Assembly (NCBI RefSeq): GCF_032854445.1
Contig: NC_088305.1
Location: 11,351,606-11,415,605 of the forward strand
Direction: 5' to 3'
DNA length: 64,000 nucleotides
Source of the DNA: Liolophura sinensis
Lineage: Eukaryota > Mollusca > Polyplacophora > Chitonida > Chitonidae
Below, piece by piece: positions 15,301 through 30,300 of this stretch. Within the stretch, counting starts at the first letter, position 1; each line of letters opens with the position of its first letter. A program made the position numbers and the translations under genes. Under the pieces are notes generated by a model. It saw nothing but the letters and a program-made list of their open reading frames with translations. It had not been told where the DNA came from and did not search any database.

Positions 15301-18300
15301 TAAAGGAAATGAGTTAAGGTTTCATTAATATTCATGCTGTGGTGAGTTACATGGCCTGATGTTTATTCATGAGACAGTTTAACATGTGTACCAGCAGAAG
15401 GCCAGGTGTTAACTGGACAGAGATTGTAGACTGTAAATCACACTGATATATGTGTACAAGAGATCAGACTGATAACACAGGTGTAATCACACTAAAATCT
15501 GGCAAATTAATCCACTCACTGACTCAACTCAGACAACAACAGGATGTCACTGGACGAGTGACATATCACCAACTGACTACCTGTGCACAACTGGTATGAT
15601 GATAAATATTTCCAATTAAGTCAACATCAAAGGCTGCTTGTATCTTTTTTTAACACCTGGCTCAACACAAACCATACAAGACAAACATGCCTAAGACAAG
15701 ATCATAAATGCACATATATATATTTATTACCAACATTCATCCTGCTAGTCACGGACATCTTTTTTATCTGTCGCCATTCTTAGGCTTTGTAATACATTTA
15801 TCTGGTGTTTATTAAAGCATATTCTGAGGATAAACATTCTGTTCCGACTGATAATAGTTACACTAATAATAACGTGATTTTCTAAAGTTGGTTGATAAAT
15901 CTTGACATCATGGTTTCATCTTTGTACATGTCCTAAAAATTCGACCAGATAAAGAGCATTTTTGGAGGAAAATAAATGTCATGAGATATTAATTCTGCTG
16001 CTACAATTTACACTTTCACAGTAGGATATCATCTTACCTTCCAAACAACTCACAAAGCTCTTTTCTAAAATCAACAGAATGTCTAAAATCTGGAAAAACA
16101 AGCAACTTAGTTATGAACCCATTTTAGGTCATTTAGGATAAGTACTGCCTTTAACTGAAGTTTGGCATGTAAAGTTTGGTATGTGAAGTCTGGTATGTAA
16201 AGCTTGGCATGGAAAGTGTCATATGTAAAGTGTAGCATGTAAAGTCTGGTATGTAAAGTGTCATATGTAAAGTTTAGCATGTAAAGTCTGGTATGTAAAG
16301 TGTCATATGTAAAGTTTGGCATGTAAAGTCTGGTATGTAAAGTTTGGCATGTAAAGTGTGATATGTAAAGTTTGGCATAAAGTCTGGCATGTAAAGTTTG
16401 GTATGAAAAGCTTGGCATGTAAAGTGTGATATGTAAAGTGTGATATGTAAAGTCTGGTATGTAAAGCTTGGCATGTAAAGTGTGATATGTAAAGTTTGGC
16501 ATGTAAAATCTGGTATGTAAAGTTTGGCATGTAAAGTTTGGTATGTAAAGTTTGGTATGTAAAGTCTGGTATGTAAAGTTTGGTATGTAAAGTCTGGTAT
16601 GTAAAGTTTGGTATGTAAAGTTTGGTATGTAAAGTCTGGTATGTAAAGTTTGGTATGTAAAAATGCATTTTTAGAAGTACATAAAGGCCTTGCGACGATG
16701 TTTTTGATGCCAATTCTTAAAATTTGGGTTCACAAAAAAAATCAATCTTCATAAAAAAAACCTTTAAAGTGACCTTGTTAGGTGACTGAATCAATCAGAA
16801 TCAAGCAAAACGTGCTGTTTGAAAAATGATAAGTTTTAAGTGAAATAAAGTATTTCATGGAACTATTTTTTTAAAACTAACTATCTGAGGCTTGCATTTT
16901 TTCTTAGCTGGCTTTGAAAGGGTCCATCTATATTTCTCTATGTGTTTCAGTGATTTCATTATCGCTTCAAAAGACCATGTAATCAAAAACAACTCTTAGT
17001 TTACACACGTTTTTGCCACAGTACATGTATTACTGTAATATTGCTTAAGTGACGTTAAACCATAATCATTCCGTCATTAAAGGCTGACATCGTGCCAGGA
17101 TTCAATGAAGCGGAATATCTTCACAGAGGTGATACCTGCAAATACTTCAAGTCACAGTCATGACAGGGAGATACTGTATGTTTATGATGACGAATCACTA
17201 GCCTACTAGCCTATCCCTCCAACAGAGAAACATGGCTCCAATGACAGAATTATAAAGAGCTCTTTTGCCAATGAAGTTAGGAAATAACTAGGCCATATTA
17301 ACCTCTAACCCTGGCCACTAACCCACATAAATACCATCCCAAATTGGCTAGGCTTTAAAATGATTTATAGAGTTTTAATGACAGAGCCCTAGTCTGGGGG
17401 AGGTCTGGAATAAGCACTGTATGTACAAGTATTTTAGATGTATATTGATACATGGTATTTCCGGTTATGTGGCTACACAAGTAAATGTATTTTGCAAGCT
17501 GTAGTACATATGCACTACATATAAATTCATAGGCTAATTATTCAATACACATGTACATTTAGTGTGTCTAGAACGCTTGTTGTACATTCTGACACTGACT
17601 AAAAAAAAAATCTAGCTTGGATCCTATTACAAATGTGAAATTTTAAATGCCAATAAAATTCCACAAAATAGTATGCCTGGTATCAATTTCAGGTAATTAA
17701 AATACTGTAATTAAAACACAGCCCTTGAGTAGCACACATTGTCAAGGAAAAGTAATTCCATGTAGTTCATCAATCTTAACTTTACATATGAATGGAGACA
17801 AGTAATACTTGTGCACGTACATAACATAGCACACTTTATCTTTATATATGAATGGAGACAAGTAATATTTGTGCACGTACATAACATAGCACACTTTGTC
17901 TTTATATATGAATGGAGACAAGTAATACTTGTGCACGTACATAACATAGCACACTTTATCTTTATACATGTATATGAATGGAGACAAGTAATACTTGTGC
18001 ACGTAAATAACATAGCACACTTTATCTTTATATATGAATGGAGACAAATAATACTTGTGCATTTAACATAGCACACTTTAACTTTACATATGATTGGAGA
18101 CAAGTAATACTTGTGCATGTACATAACATAGCACACTTTATCGAAACAGCATTTGATTCTATTCCTTATGTTCTCAGTCTGTAATAAAAAGAAAATAACA
18201 GCTTACAGAGTTTCTGGGAGGATATTCATGTTCTTAAGAATTTATACGAACTTGACATCAGTTCACCGGGAAAATATTTTTGAAAATGCACATCAAGTCA

Positions 18301-21300
18301 TCTGTATGTCTAGGCAGAACAACCTGCCAGTATTTCTAACATGAGATCAGCAATGGAAAATCTGGAATCTGATAGATATACATATATCTGAACTCATCCC
18401 CTTTACCTGCATCACTTTGGCTGTCTTGTGGTTAATTCGTAGCTAAGCTAATTCGTTAAGATATACATGTACGCTACTTTAGGTGCCAGGTACTGCGAGT
18501 ACGTTTTCTATTTCTGACAAGCTATAATTAACGATACATATATCTACTGGACACAAACTCTTCAGGTCTAAAAAAAATTATGTTGACCGGAAGTAGTGTC
18601 TAGAAATAGGTGAGTGCAAGTAAATATGTGGCAGTGCTAATGATGCACTGGCCAGGTAGATTCTTTTTTGGTGCCAAGGTGTACAAGCTTCATTACTGAC
18701 AGAAAATAACCAGAAATATACATGTATATTTTTATGTTCTTGTTTTTCTTAATGCCTTTAAGAAAGTCGTGCCCACACAGTGTGAGTTGCAAATAAAACT
18801 GATTAAGCCCATTGACCATAAACAGCAGAAATGGTGAGTTTACATGCACTACATGTACAGAGTACAACCAAATCTTTCAACTGCATTGTAAGAAAGAGAG
18901 AAAGAAATGCATCAGTGCATAAAATTTCGACAAAATTATATACAGGAAAATACATGTACCTTACCCTTTCTACTGTGACACAAATATATTTGTGTGTGAA
19001 GGCTGGCTGGCCAGATGTAGCTGATGATTTGAGACTTGTAAGTTAAAATGTACTTTAATTCCGGTAGAAAGATTTGTTTCTAGTCAAAAATGAGTAAGAG
19101 TGAGAAAAAAATTCAACAAAAAAACCCCCAACATCTTTGCCATCTACATATAGTAAATGTATATTTAGTACGAATGAAAAGGTACAATGAATGTGCATGT
19201 GGTTCTACTTGACAAATGACAAAAACATTTCCTCTTGTAAAGTTAGCTAGCTCTCAGCCTTGAGTCATAAACAATCCATTATTAATAAAGTCAACAGATG
19301 TCTTCTAGTGGAATGGTCAAAACCAAACTCTTGCTGATAAAAAGAAATGAGACACATACATTTTCTTTTGTTTAGCCTCGCTAAATCTGCTGCAGACACC
19401 TCGGCTTCTCATTTCCCTCCGCATTTTATCAAAATAATGTCTTCGGCTAATTATCTACAGACACTGCTCCAGTAATAAAACAAACCTATATTCACAAAAA
19501 TGCCCAGTTTCTAGGTTACGAGGGGAAATAAACAAAGATTAAGTATCTCATTCTTCAAAGCCGCCTTGATTGGATGATTGGTTTCACAAAGCAGTGTCAG
19601 TGTCAAACCTTCAGTGTCCAAAAACTAATCAGCTCCGAATTCATTTTCCAAAACTCTTTTATTGAAGACCCATTATTTATGAAAACACAATCCACCAGAG
19701 AGCATTCCACATCGGACAAAAAAAACAGACACTATTTGAAACTCAAATCTCCATAAACACAATAATGTTTTATGTGTGTGTTCTCTTTCTCCACGTGGCA
19801 CTGTGTACTTTCACACAAACAAAACAGTTGGGGTAGGTCCAGTTACAAGCATTAAGGTGCAAATAAAACATGTGGTAATAAAACATAATTTCAAACATAT
19901 AACTTCAAACATCACTCACTAGGGAGTTTAGGGACTGCTAACATTATACTGCATTTATGAATTGTATTGTCTTTATTTCTTTACCTGACAAGAATTTCAA
20001 GAATATTTCATTTCTATGATAATGGTCAGGTTTATTTCGAAAAAGCAGAAAAAAATGTGCTGACTGGAGCCAAGTAAAAAGTATCCAACTGGAGATGTGA
20101 AACAGAAAATTTATGATATTTGTACTCTCTGTTTTTCAGCACAAGTGCAACAGAGAAAACTGAAACAGGATGACCTTAAAAAGGACACAACGGTTCACAT
20201 TTCTGGCTAAACCACCGGACATGCATACATGTAATGTACATGTAGAGCTCACATGTAGCCGAACCACGGAGGTCAATTCCCACAAACTTGATCATTAGGG
20301 CAGTAGTTGCAGGTACTATTAAGGTATATACATGTATAAGTCTAGACAGCTTGCTTTCATTGCCACCGAAGCCTACCGGAAACACTGTACAGTGTAAAAT
20401 GTGTACATGGTTTGTTCTGAGGAGGACAGATGGCGATTACATTGAGTCAAGTCCTTAATAAACAGTGGTAATGAGGAGCCAGGAAATGAGTTCACAGAAC
20501 TGGCATTAGACACAAATATCTGGCCAATGAAGTACTTGTGCCAGCCCCATTCACCTTAAGTACCATTTCCACTGCTAAAGTGCCGGCAGGCTTTGTGGCA
20601 TAGTCACGGAAACAGTCATATCATGATGCTGGACTGGGTACTGGTGTAACTATAAACCAGAAAGATTCTTGGTATTCTGAGCAATTTGTCCAGCACACTT
20701 TCTCCCTCTGTGATGAACTTGCATGTACTTGTAATATTGAATTTAATCAGACTCTCACACTCATACCACAGTTTGCTACATGTACAGTATCAGCTAGGTT
20801 TTCTCCTCAAAACTGCAAAAAAAAATGCTTAGCCTACTTTGTTCAATTAAGATTCCTCCATATTTGTTTCACTCATTCATCCAAAGCGTTCCCTGTATCT
20901 TTCCAACATCACTGAAAAATGCTGCCTGTTTCTTTGGTGGTATTTTGTTAAATGTCGTTTTGGGAATTGGCCATGTCCATTTTGTTGACAGCTGGTATAT
21001 GAATGTCTGTTTCGTAGATTCAGAGAAAAACATTTCAAGAAATATGAATTATAACAAGGGTTTCTGTAGGTTAAGCAGAAACAATTATGAGTGCTTTTGC
21101 AACTTGACAATACAACTGACCAACATTTCTGATGTCAGGCCAATTACACCTATAGTTGTCCAAATTTGGATCACTGTGCAAGAATCAAGTCAGAACATAC
21201 GTATGAGTACAGACAAATTGGCAAGATCTAGGTTTGAACTCCCACATGTACCTGACAACTGGGTGAATGACTGGTCATACATAAAAGAATCTTCGTGCAC

Positions 21301-24300
21301 AGCGAAGGGTCAGAGCTAGAGGCACCTTGCTGTAAATGCACATTGTATGAAGTGCAAGTCAAACACCAGAACTGACCAGTGACAAAGATGGACACAAGAG
21401 AGATCAGTCTTAATCTCTAGACAAATAAACCCCACCTAAGCCAGACCTGTCCAGTCATAAAACTACACGTACATGTACGCCTGTCTGCATGCTATGGCTG
21501 CTGCCCACTTAAGGTCACCCCTGGGGAGTACTGGGCTGGGTGCATCCATACAACGTAGCTGATTAAATTCTGAGGCATTTGGTCAGACTCGGAAATTAAT
21601 AAATCTTCACAATGCTTTGACCGGCTATTTATAGCTTTTTCACACTGCCTATTAACAGGTTCTCAGATGAAATGACCACTTCACACATGTGCACATGAAA
21701 ACATCACGAATCACTGAGCAGACATTCGGCAAATTTCACGTGTATTTTCAAATTTCACACACACATCCTAATCCTTTAAAACATATGTACAGGTACATTG
21801 TAAACAACACTTCTATTAATACCTACACATCGACCAATGTCAAAATATACCAATACTACTGATCAAAAGGTTACATAAATATATATACTGTACCTGTGGT
21901 TGGCAGTCAACTTCATGTCTATATATATATATATATATATCCCTGATGAGAATGAAAGTTTGAAACTGCAGTTGGAATACAACGATGTTGAAATTTGAGA
22001 AGGTTTCCCTGTTTTTTTCTTATACATATTCTCCACACCAGAATAATAAACTTCTTTCCAGTAAATGTATATCTATATATGTATTATATATATATATATA
22101 TATACTCACACACACATGTATATATAGTGGCAGGCAATACTTTTGAGAGTCAAAAGTGTCAGTTAAATGTCGCATGCTCCTTGTGTTGTACACTGCACTA
22201 ATAGGACTTGTGTGGCAAACTATACATGTAAAATGTGCTGTGCCCCAATCTAACTTGTGTTGCCCACTAAACCAACTTGTGATGGCCACTAAACCACCTT
22301 GTGTTGCATATCAACCCACCTTGTGTTGCATATCAACCCACCTTGTGCTGCATATACGAACCAATCCAACTTGTGTTTTATGCCAATCTGACTTGTATTG
22401 CATGCCATTCCAACTTGTGTTTTATGCCAATCTGACTTGTGTTGTATGCCAATCCGACTTGTGTTTTATGCCAATCCAACTTGTGTTTTATGCCAATCCG
22501 ACTTGTGTTTTATGCCAATCCGACTTGTGTTTTATGCCAATCCAACTTGTGCTGTATGCCAATTCAACTTGTGTTGTACAATGATCTCACTAACATGTAT
22601 ACTGCACACTAAACAAATCCTGCTTGTGTCTGACAAATTACACAACAGTCACTCTGACAAAGCGGTCACATTTATTTACACAATTTCTACAGAGACATTC
22701 CCAACCGGCAGCCTCACTGACAACCGGGTCAGATTAGATCCATCAATGGCGCTGATTGTGTTGGGGACGCCTCGTGCCTGTTGGATTGCTCATGCTTGCT
22801 AGTGACTAAACCCGTCTCAAATGGCCACCTCGTCGGGACATACTGTATCATTTTTCCAAGAGGCAAATCCTGGAGAAAAGGCTGGTCGAAGCTTAATTCT
22901 GATGCCCTTTGGGAGCAGAAGGAATATAGTCTGTGTCACTCAGCCCTTGCACCAGGCACCATTACAGTGACCCTTAAGGACTTCGTTACCAGACCAATAA
23001 ACCAATACCAACAGCCGGCCAAGCATGGAAGATGAGGGCATCCATCGGCAAGTTCTGGTCTTCAAATCCAATTTCAGGAAATTTAATTGAGAATCTGCTG
23101 GATACATCAATGCTGAATTGACTGAAGGCTGCAGTAATCTAAGGCCGGTTCCCTTCCAACAGAGACAAGTGCACAAGATATGTGACGCTACATGCACGAA
23201 CGCAGGATGTCTGGCACTTGCACTGCCATTTTACATGCGCTTTAATTTACAGATATATAGATCCGTGCTCAACTCACTGTGCTACATGTAGATGTGTGTA
23301 CCCAAAACCAGCCATTTCATTCTGTTTCAAGGCAAAGCCAGTGGTTAAGCTGCTACAGAGACGACCACAATCATAAACAATATTCTTGAGTACGGCATAA
23401 AATACCAATTAAAGAAGCACATAAACTGTTATATACAATGTTGTATATGCAGATTTTTTCCTGGTGGCTTTTGAAGATAGGTATATGTACAAGTCTGTTA
23501 TAGAAACTACATGTAATATTGACAGGAAAGCTTAAAAAATCCTATCAAAAGCCAAATAAAAACTTCAGAATATGGCCCACTTCAGAGGGTCGGTCAGGTA
23601 ATATCCAACAAACACATTTTTTACGCTGGCCCAAGGTGCCTTTTATCTTTGAGTGAAAAGGTATTAGGATGGTGTGAAAACATCGTCTGTTTTTTCTCAC
23701 TCAAGATGTACAAGTGTAAGTGTGGAAAAGTCATTATAAGTCCATGTACACATCTGCTGGCATGTTTGCCCACTTTGTACTTCTCTTTAGGTTAATTGTT
23801 CCTTTGGATACAGTCCAAGAAATGAACAGTGCATTTGTATAGAGCTCTGTGGAGATAGATACTGTACAATATGTACATCTGACCAATGCGGTCACTGTGA
23901 GTTCAAGTCCAGCTCATGCTGGCTTCCTCTCCCGCCATAAGTGGGAAGGTCTGTCAGCAACCTGCGGATGGTCGTGGGTTTCCCCCCGAGCTCTGCCCGA
24001 TTTCCTCCCACCATAATGCTGGCCGCCGTTGTATAAGTGAAATATTCTTGAGTACGGCGTAAAGCACCGATATCAAATAAATACATAAATAAATTACGTA
24101 CATCTGCTGGCGAGATCTACTTAAAAGCAATCAGTTTTTGGTTTAATCTTATGAAGGAGCATTGACTGAAGAAGCTGTACATACTTCTCACAAGATATTT
24201 CTCGCCAAATAATTGGTGGATGAATTCATACCATCATATTTCCTTGAACAGTGAAGTTTTCATTTTACAATATCGGCCACATGGAATATGCAGAAATATT

Positions 24301-27300
24301 TCAACATGTCCAAAAAGTTTAAAATCTGTGCACTGAAACAGACATTTGCATACCAGCCTTCAAATAATGAGAACATTCCATGGCAAGGCCAATTCCCAAA
24401 ACACAAACCAGCAAAGAACTAAGAAAGTAGATAAAATACCAAACATGTAAATTTAGATTAAACTTGCGACATGTAAATGTTTCAGGTCAATGTAAACCCA
24501 GCGTCATTTGAATTTTATCTCTGTATGCAAATCACTGGGTATGATATTTCACTTTTAATACACATATCGTTTATGTTAATGGTGGAAAAGCCTGTAATAG
24601 GTATCATGAATGGTGGTCATTGGAAGCTAATTCCATGCACATTTACTTATGCTACTTGTGTGAATATCAATACCTTTGTCCATACAATCACGGATATGTG
24701 GCAGTTGTAAGTATTTCCTGTACTTTACAGCTGCACCACTAGTACTGTAATTGTTCAACCTTTTCGTTTGCGTGCAAGGTGTTTTTTTCCGGCATATTCT
24801 GAAGGCATTATTTCGCGTACACTGACAAAACCAATGTAGTTTTTGAGTCCAAAATCAAAATATAAACGTGCCTAAATTGTGCTGAAAGCTGCTTTTACAT
24901 ATATGTGAGAAGGTTGAGGAATTGGGGTATAGTCAGTACTTTCTGTTTATTACTTTACCTCACTTGCTACCCAGAGCTGAGGATCAAGCACCCTAGAAGT
25001 CAATACACAAGTTCCGCTAATGTGAACACCGGTCTTGCCCATATCCATACACCATGATTCCTACATCGCCCTGCCATGTGAATGTATATGTTACTGACAA
25101 TGTGAAAAAATACGTGGTCCAACAGCCTAGTCTTCACAGATCTATAAATGCTGATTTTTTTTCAATGTGAAGTGCTAAAAATCCAGCAAACAAACCAATA
25201 CATTTTGACGTCTGAAGTAGAAATATTTCATCACACACTGTGACAGCCAGTTAATTTATCTTGCATATGCTAAGGGGGGTTAGTAAAATCTGCATATACA
25301 TGTACATGTACGTACTAATAATACCCCTCCCCCACCCCCCGACACAAAATAATCACTGTTTGAGCATGTGCAATCAGAATGGAGAATGCATCATGTACTA
25401 TCCCAGACATCACACCTGCCCCTCATTGCCCCATCTGACCTTTACAGAATTTTCTTACACATAATTGCATCAACAAGAGCGCCTGTGCAATCTGACTCTG
25501 CTTCAATGTGAGCAAGGTCTGCTTCCAATACTGACAAATGTTTCTTTTGAAGTCTGTGGGAGTAGAATGGGCTTGAATATCACCGTTACAGTATAAATAC
25601 ATGTACTTGTATCTCTGCTAACGTATGGGTGCCAAAAATAAAATTCATATACATGAAACTTGATCAATGTTACTCTTAAATTTAGGAGGAAATGACTTAA
25701 CCTTATTTCAGTTTGTATTTTTGCCTTACACGCACATTTATCCCCATTACACACTTTAAGGTGGATATAAACACGTAGTTCTTCAAATTCACCCTATTTC
25801 AGTTTGTATTTTTGCCCTGTATCCACGATTTTCCCTTGTTACACACTTAAGGGAGAAATGAAACACAGTTCTGAAAATTTACCCTCTACTGGATGGTATT
25901 TTGGCCCAGTATGCATGGTTTTCCCTCGTTACACACTTTAGGGGAAAATGAAACACAGTTCTGAAAATTTACCCTCTACTGGATGGTATTTTGGCCCAGT
26001 ATACATGGTTTTCCCTTGTTACACACTTTAGGGGGAAATGAAACACAGTTCTGAAAATTTACCCTCTACTCGATGGCATTTTGGCCCTGTATGCATGGTT
26101 TTCCCTCGTTACACACTTTAGGGAGAAATGAAACACAGTTCTGAAAATTTACCCTCTACTGGATGGCATTTTGGCCCTGTATGCATGGTTTTCCCTCGTT
26201 ACACACTTTAGGGAGAAATGAAACACAGTTCTGAAAATTTACCCTCTACTGGATGGCATTTTGGCCCTGTATCCATGATTTTCCCTCGTTACACACTTTA
26301 GGGGGAAATAAAACACAGTTCTGAAAATTTACCCTCTACTCAATGGCATTTTGGCCCTGTATACAATGGTTTTCCCTTGTTACACACTTTAGGGGGAAAT
26401 GAAACACTGTTCTGAAAATTTACCCTCTACTGGATGGTATTTTGGCCCAGTATACATGATTTTCCCTTGTTACACACTTTGAAACATGAAAATGAAACAC
26501 AGTTCTTAAAATTTAAGCTTTTTCAGAATGCATTTTTTCCCGGTATGCACATGATTAAATCTGTGTGTCCATATTCTTCAGTCACGCTGGTACAAAATAC
26601 CCTGTGTTTACAACAAGTCTCCAGAAGGGCTTGTAGAGGTCAATCAGTATCGTCCAATGTGACAGCAGTCCAGTGAGACACTAATCTCCCTAAAGTGGTG
26701 GACAATGGTCAGGAGCAACTGCTCTGTCAATCCTGATTCTGTCAAATTGACCGTGTCTGTGACATGCCTGCCACCGGCACTATAGCCTAATACACCAGCC
26801 CCCATTATGTGCACTTCACACATCTGTCATTTGTCTGGCACTTGGCTCAAATCCTCTGTCTCCTATGGTAGATTGAATAGCAATTTGCTGAGTTACAGTG
26901 GTTGCTGTTGGTCAGACTGCTCTTGACTGGGCCTGTCTACTGGAGACTTAGTTAGGCCTTACTCCATATCGGTAAGGTTCATTGAACAGCCATTTAGAAA
27001 GTCAGGCCCTGTACAATGGCCAGATTCAGACACCCAGCTCTTGACTCTATGGACACTTGCCCAGTCAGAGCCTAAGACGTGAGCCTCAGCTCAGACTGTC
27101 CACTGAGCGGTGATTTCTTAATCCACAACGTCCAGGTCAAGCCACACCACACTCATTACACTTGACAAGAAATAGTGACAGGAATCAGGATGACAAGAAG
27201 TATCAAAGTGGACAAAGGTCAACAGTCTTTCCTAATGTATTACCCTCAATGATTCACAGGTGTGAGAAGTTATTTACCAGAAAGCTCAAGTCATACTTTC

Positions 27301-30300
27301 TACCTTCATGCACCATGTTATTTAACTGTCATTCTACCTGTACTGCATGCATGCCCACACGTATTTTCAAACTGCAATGATGACACTTGAAAACAAAACC
27401 ATTTTCTTGACTGGGATAAAACTGCCAGCATATACATGTATTTGAGAACTGCAATGATGTATTTAACTTTACACTCTATGCAAGAAACAGAAGAGCCTTA
27501 GGCAAAGGGTTTTTGCAAGGGTGCAATGCATGCAGACTTACACCATGTACATGTACTTGTACCATATCATATCCTGACTGAACTTCAAATCTATCCATCA
27601 AGGATCGAGCCAAAAGGGCTCTTAGCCTAATCATAAATACAGACGGTTTATGACCATCAAGATCGTCTCAAGCATACAGGCGTACAAGGAGCCCGACAAA
27701 CTTTTGAACTGGCCTCTGGTTTTATAGCTTCCTGTGACAATCAGCAGCCTTAGTAGAGGGTTGACATGGAGTACAAGTAAACAGGCTTTGTTGACAGAGA
27801 CTGTAGAGCGTCCTACTTAAATGTCTTCAGTTTAATTAGCAATATAGCAGAACCTTGCCAGTTAACCTACCGTGATTGTCACAGTCCTTAGCCCATACTC
27901 AGCTGACTTTTTGTTTCTTGTCAGCTGTGCAGGCATAAACCCAGGAGTCAAAAGGTTCAATATTTTGAGCTCTTCCAAGTGATGACTTCAACAAAAATTG
28001 AAGTCATCTAACATGATTGACTTCAAGATGTGAAATGTATTCTTCATTCCTATTATTGTAAAACAACGCGACGGTGGATATAATACATCACATAATCATT
28101 CATGTCTCTGAAATTATGAATAGTTACACAATACAAAGTCAACTTGATAACATGAGCTCAATTTGAGGTCATCTTTTTTTTTCACATTCAGTTCTTGAAA
28201 ATGAGTAAATGACCAAACATTCTGACCTTCTGGAAACTTCCATGCGAAAAATACAACTCAAGTGTCTTTTAAATTCCCACACACATTATGGTTATCTTAT
28301 TGCATGTTTTCATGGTTATCTGAAATCAACCACTGCGGTACATGTAAACAAGCTGTTGTATCAGTTTTTTTGTGAAAGGCTGGCATAAGCAGTTCTAAGC
28401 ATTTACATGTACATGTAAGTAAATTTTGATTTTTTGTAAAGTATTTTTGATTGTGTTGTGTCTGGGAAACGTCTGTACGAATCATAAAAGGTATACATAT
28501 GCGATAAAACAAAATACATCAACAAATCACAACTTGTACAGGTCAAGGAATACCCAATCAATGGAACATGGCCTTAACTGCAGCTCAAAGGGTTAACTGG
28601 ATTAGAGTGTAATGGGGTTTAAGCCAGCAATTTGCACACCATTGTCATAAATCAACTGGACACATCAACTGGACCAATACTTTCAGATCAGAGAATTGCA
28701 GTACAAAGTCGTAATTAACCCAGTTGCCATGAGCAATTGCAGGTGTTCAAATATTAATATATGCTGAAGTCCATGTGACGATAAGGTCAGAAACAAAGGA
28801 CGGCCATTCACTAACATGTTGTAAATTGTATTTTACTTGCACTTCAAGGTATATGGCTGCCTTTGAAACTTGATATATTTATTTATTTATCTGATTGGTG
28901 TTTTACGCCGTACTCAAGAATATTTCACTGATACGACGGCGGCCAGCATTATGGTGGGTGGAAACCGGGCAGAGCCCGGGGAAAACCCACGACCATCCGC
29001 AGGTTGCTCAGAGACCTACCCACTTACGGCCGGAGAGGAAGCCAGCATGAGCTGGACTTGAACTCACAGCCACCGCATTGGTGAGAGGCTCCTGGGTCAT
29101 TACGCTGCGCTAGCGCGCTAACCGACTGAGCAAAAACTTGATATAAACCAAGTTTTATTTGCCAAAACATGCCAAGTAAGTACAATGTACCTGTTCAAAA
29201 TCAGAAATTCTCATATGAGGTATGTCTTGGGTAGATACATGTATAACAATACGAAATGAGGGGCCTCTGGGGCAGAGGGGGTTAGCATGCCAGCATGGTA
29301 GCCTCACACCAAGGCAGTCGGAGGGAGTTCAAATTCTGCTCCTGCTGGCTTTCTCTCTGGCTGTGTGTGGGAAGGTCTGACAGCAACATGTAGATGGTCG
29401 TGGGTTTTCCTCACACCATAACGTTGACTGCCGTCACATGAGTGAAATATTCTTGAAATATACCGCGCAAAAAACATTAATAAAATAAATAAACAAGAAC
29501 AGCAAATTTACAAAATCTGCAAAAATGGATGCATCCAGTTTCCAGGTTTCTCTTGTTTTCCCTACCTCCCCTATGTTGATTTTGTCAGAATAGGGTAACT
29601 CACAGACATGGTCCCCCACACCCAACCCTCCCCCACCAAACCCAAGCATGGATGTTAAAAACAGGATATGCAAAATTTGACTGACTTACATATATGTACT
29701 CTGTACATGCATGAAGCAGCTAAAACAAACGTTGAGTAGTAAATAGTAGAAAGGTGGAATAAACAACACCCTGACTTTGCAGAGTGACTGTTTACCCCCA
29801 GAAGCACGTCTACCCTGACTTCACACCCAGGCTTCCCTCCACAGATTTGTTAACATTCAATTAGTGCTGTGCCCCCGAACCCTGGCCTAAGGAGTGCAGG
29901 CCTGCAGTTAAGTAGCCTGACCAAGTAAATGTCACAAATGACATCCGATCCAGTGACTACCCAGTTCATTCAAAAACTCATTAACAAAAACTCATTAACA
30001 AACCCAACATGAACTTACAACCTTACTGTAGTACTCCACACCAAACACATAAATGTAAATGACAAAGCATAGAGTAATAATTTGCCTTTTTATAGTAATA
30101 TAATATAGTTCTGTCTCCAAAATCAAATTAAAAATGTGCATACGTGCAAATTGCACTGAAAGTTGATCTTTCATATGCCAAGAGGTTGAGGAATTTGGGT
30201 ATATTTTCAAATGCATAAACGTATTCCATGAAACTGAATTTGGTTTTAAGGTCAGAATATACTTTAAGCTATTCATGTGGCTTTAATATAGCACCATGTA

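Noticed and set aside
16020-16080. A minus-strand reading LCELFGR before gtaaga, resembling an exon ending in a kinase glycine loop
   Set aside because: It lies inside MITE-C copy 3, and the same string occurs in other copies. The true DRAK exon 1 is at 50993-51162.
16107-16713. Three overlapping minus-strand ORFs with LYIPNFTYQTLHTK-type repeats
   Set aside because: They are readings of the 14-bp minisatellite in all three frames. All frames stay open only because the unit lacks stops.
17711-18136. ORFs on both strands with regular Cys/Tyr repeats
   Set aside because: They are readings of the 60-bp minisatellite, with open frames on both strands and no start or splice context.
22156-22802. 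Two long plus-strand ORFs rich in Cys, Leu and Pro
   Set aside because: They are produced by the 22-bp minisatellite. The non-repeat ends have no recognisable content.
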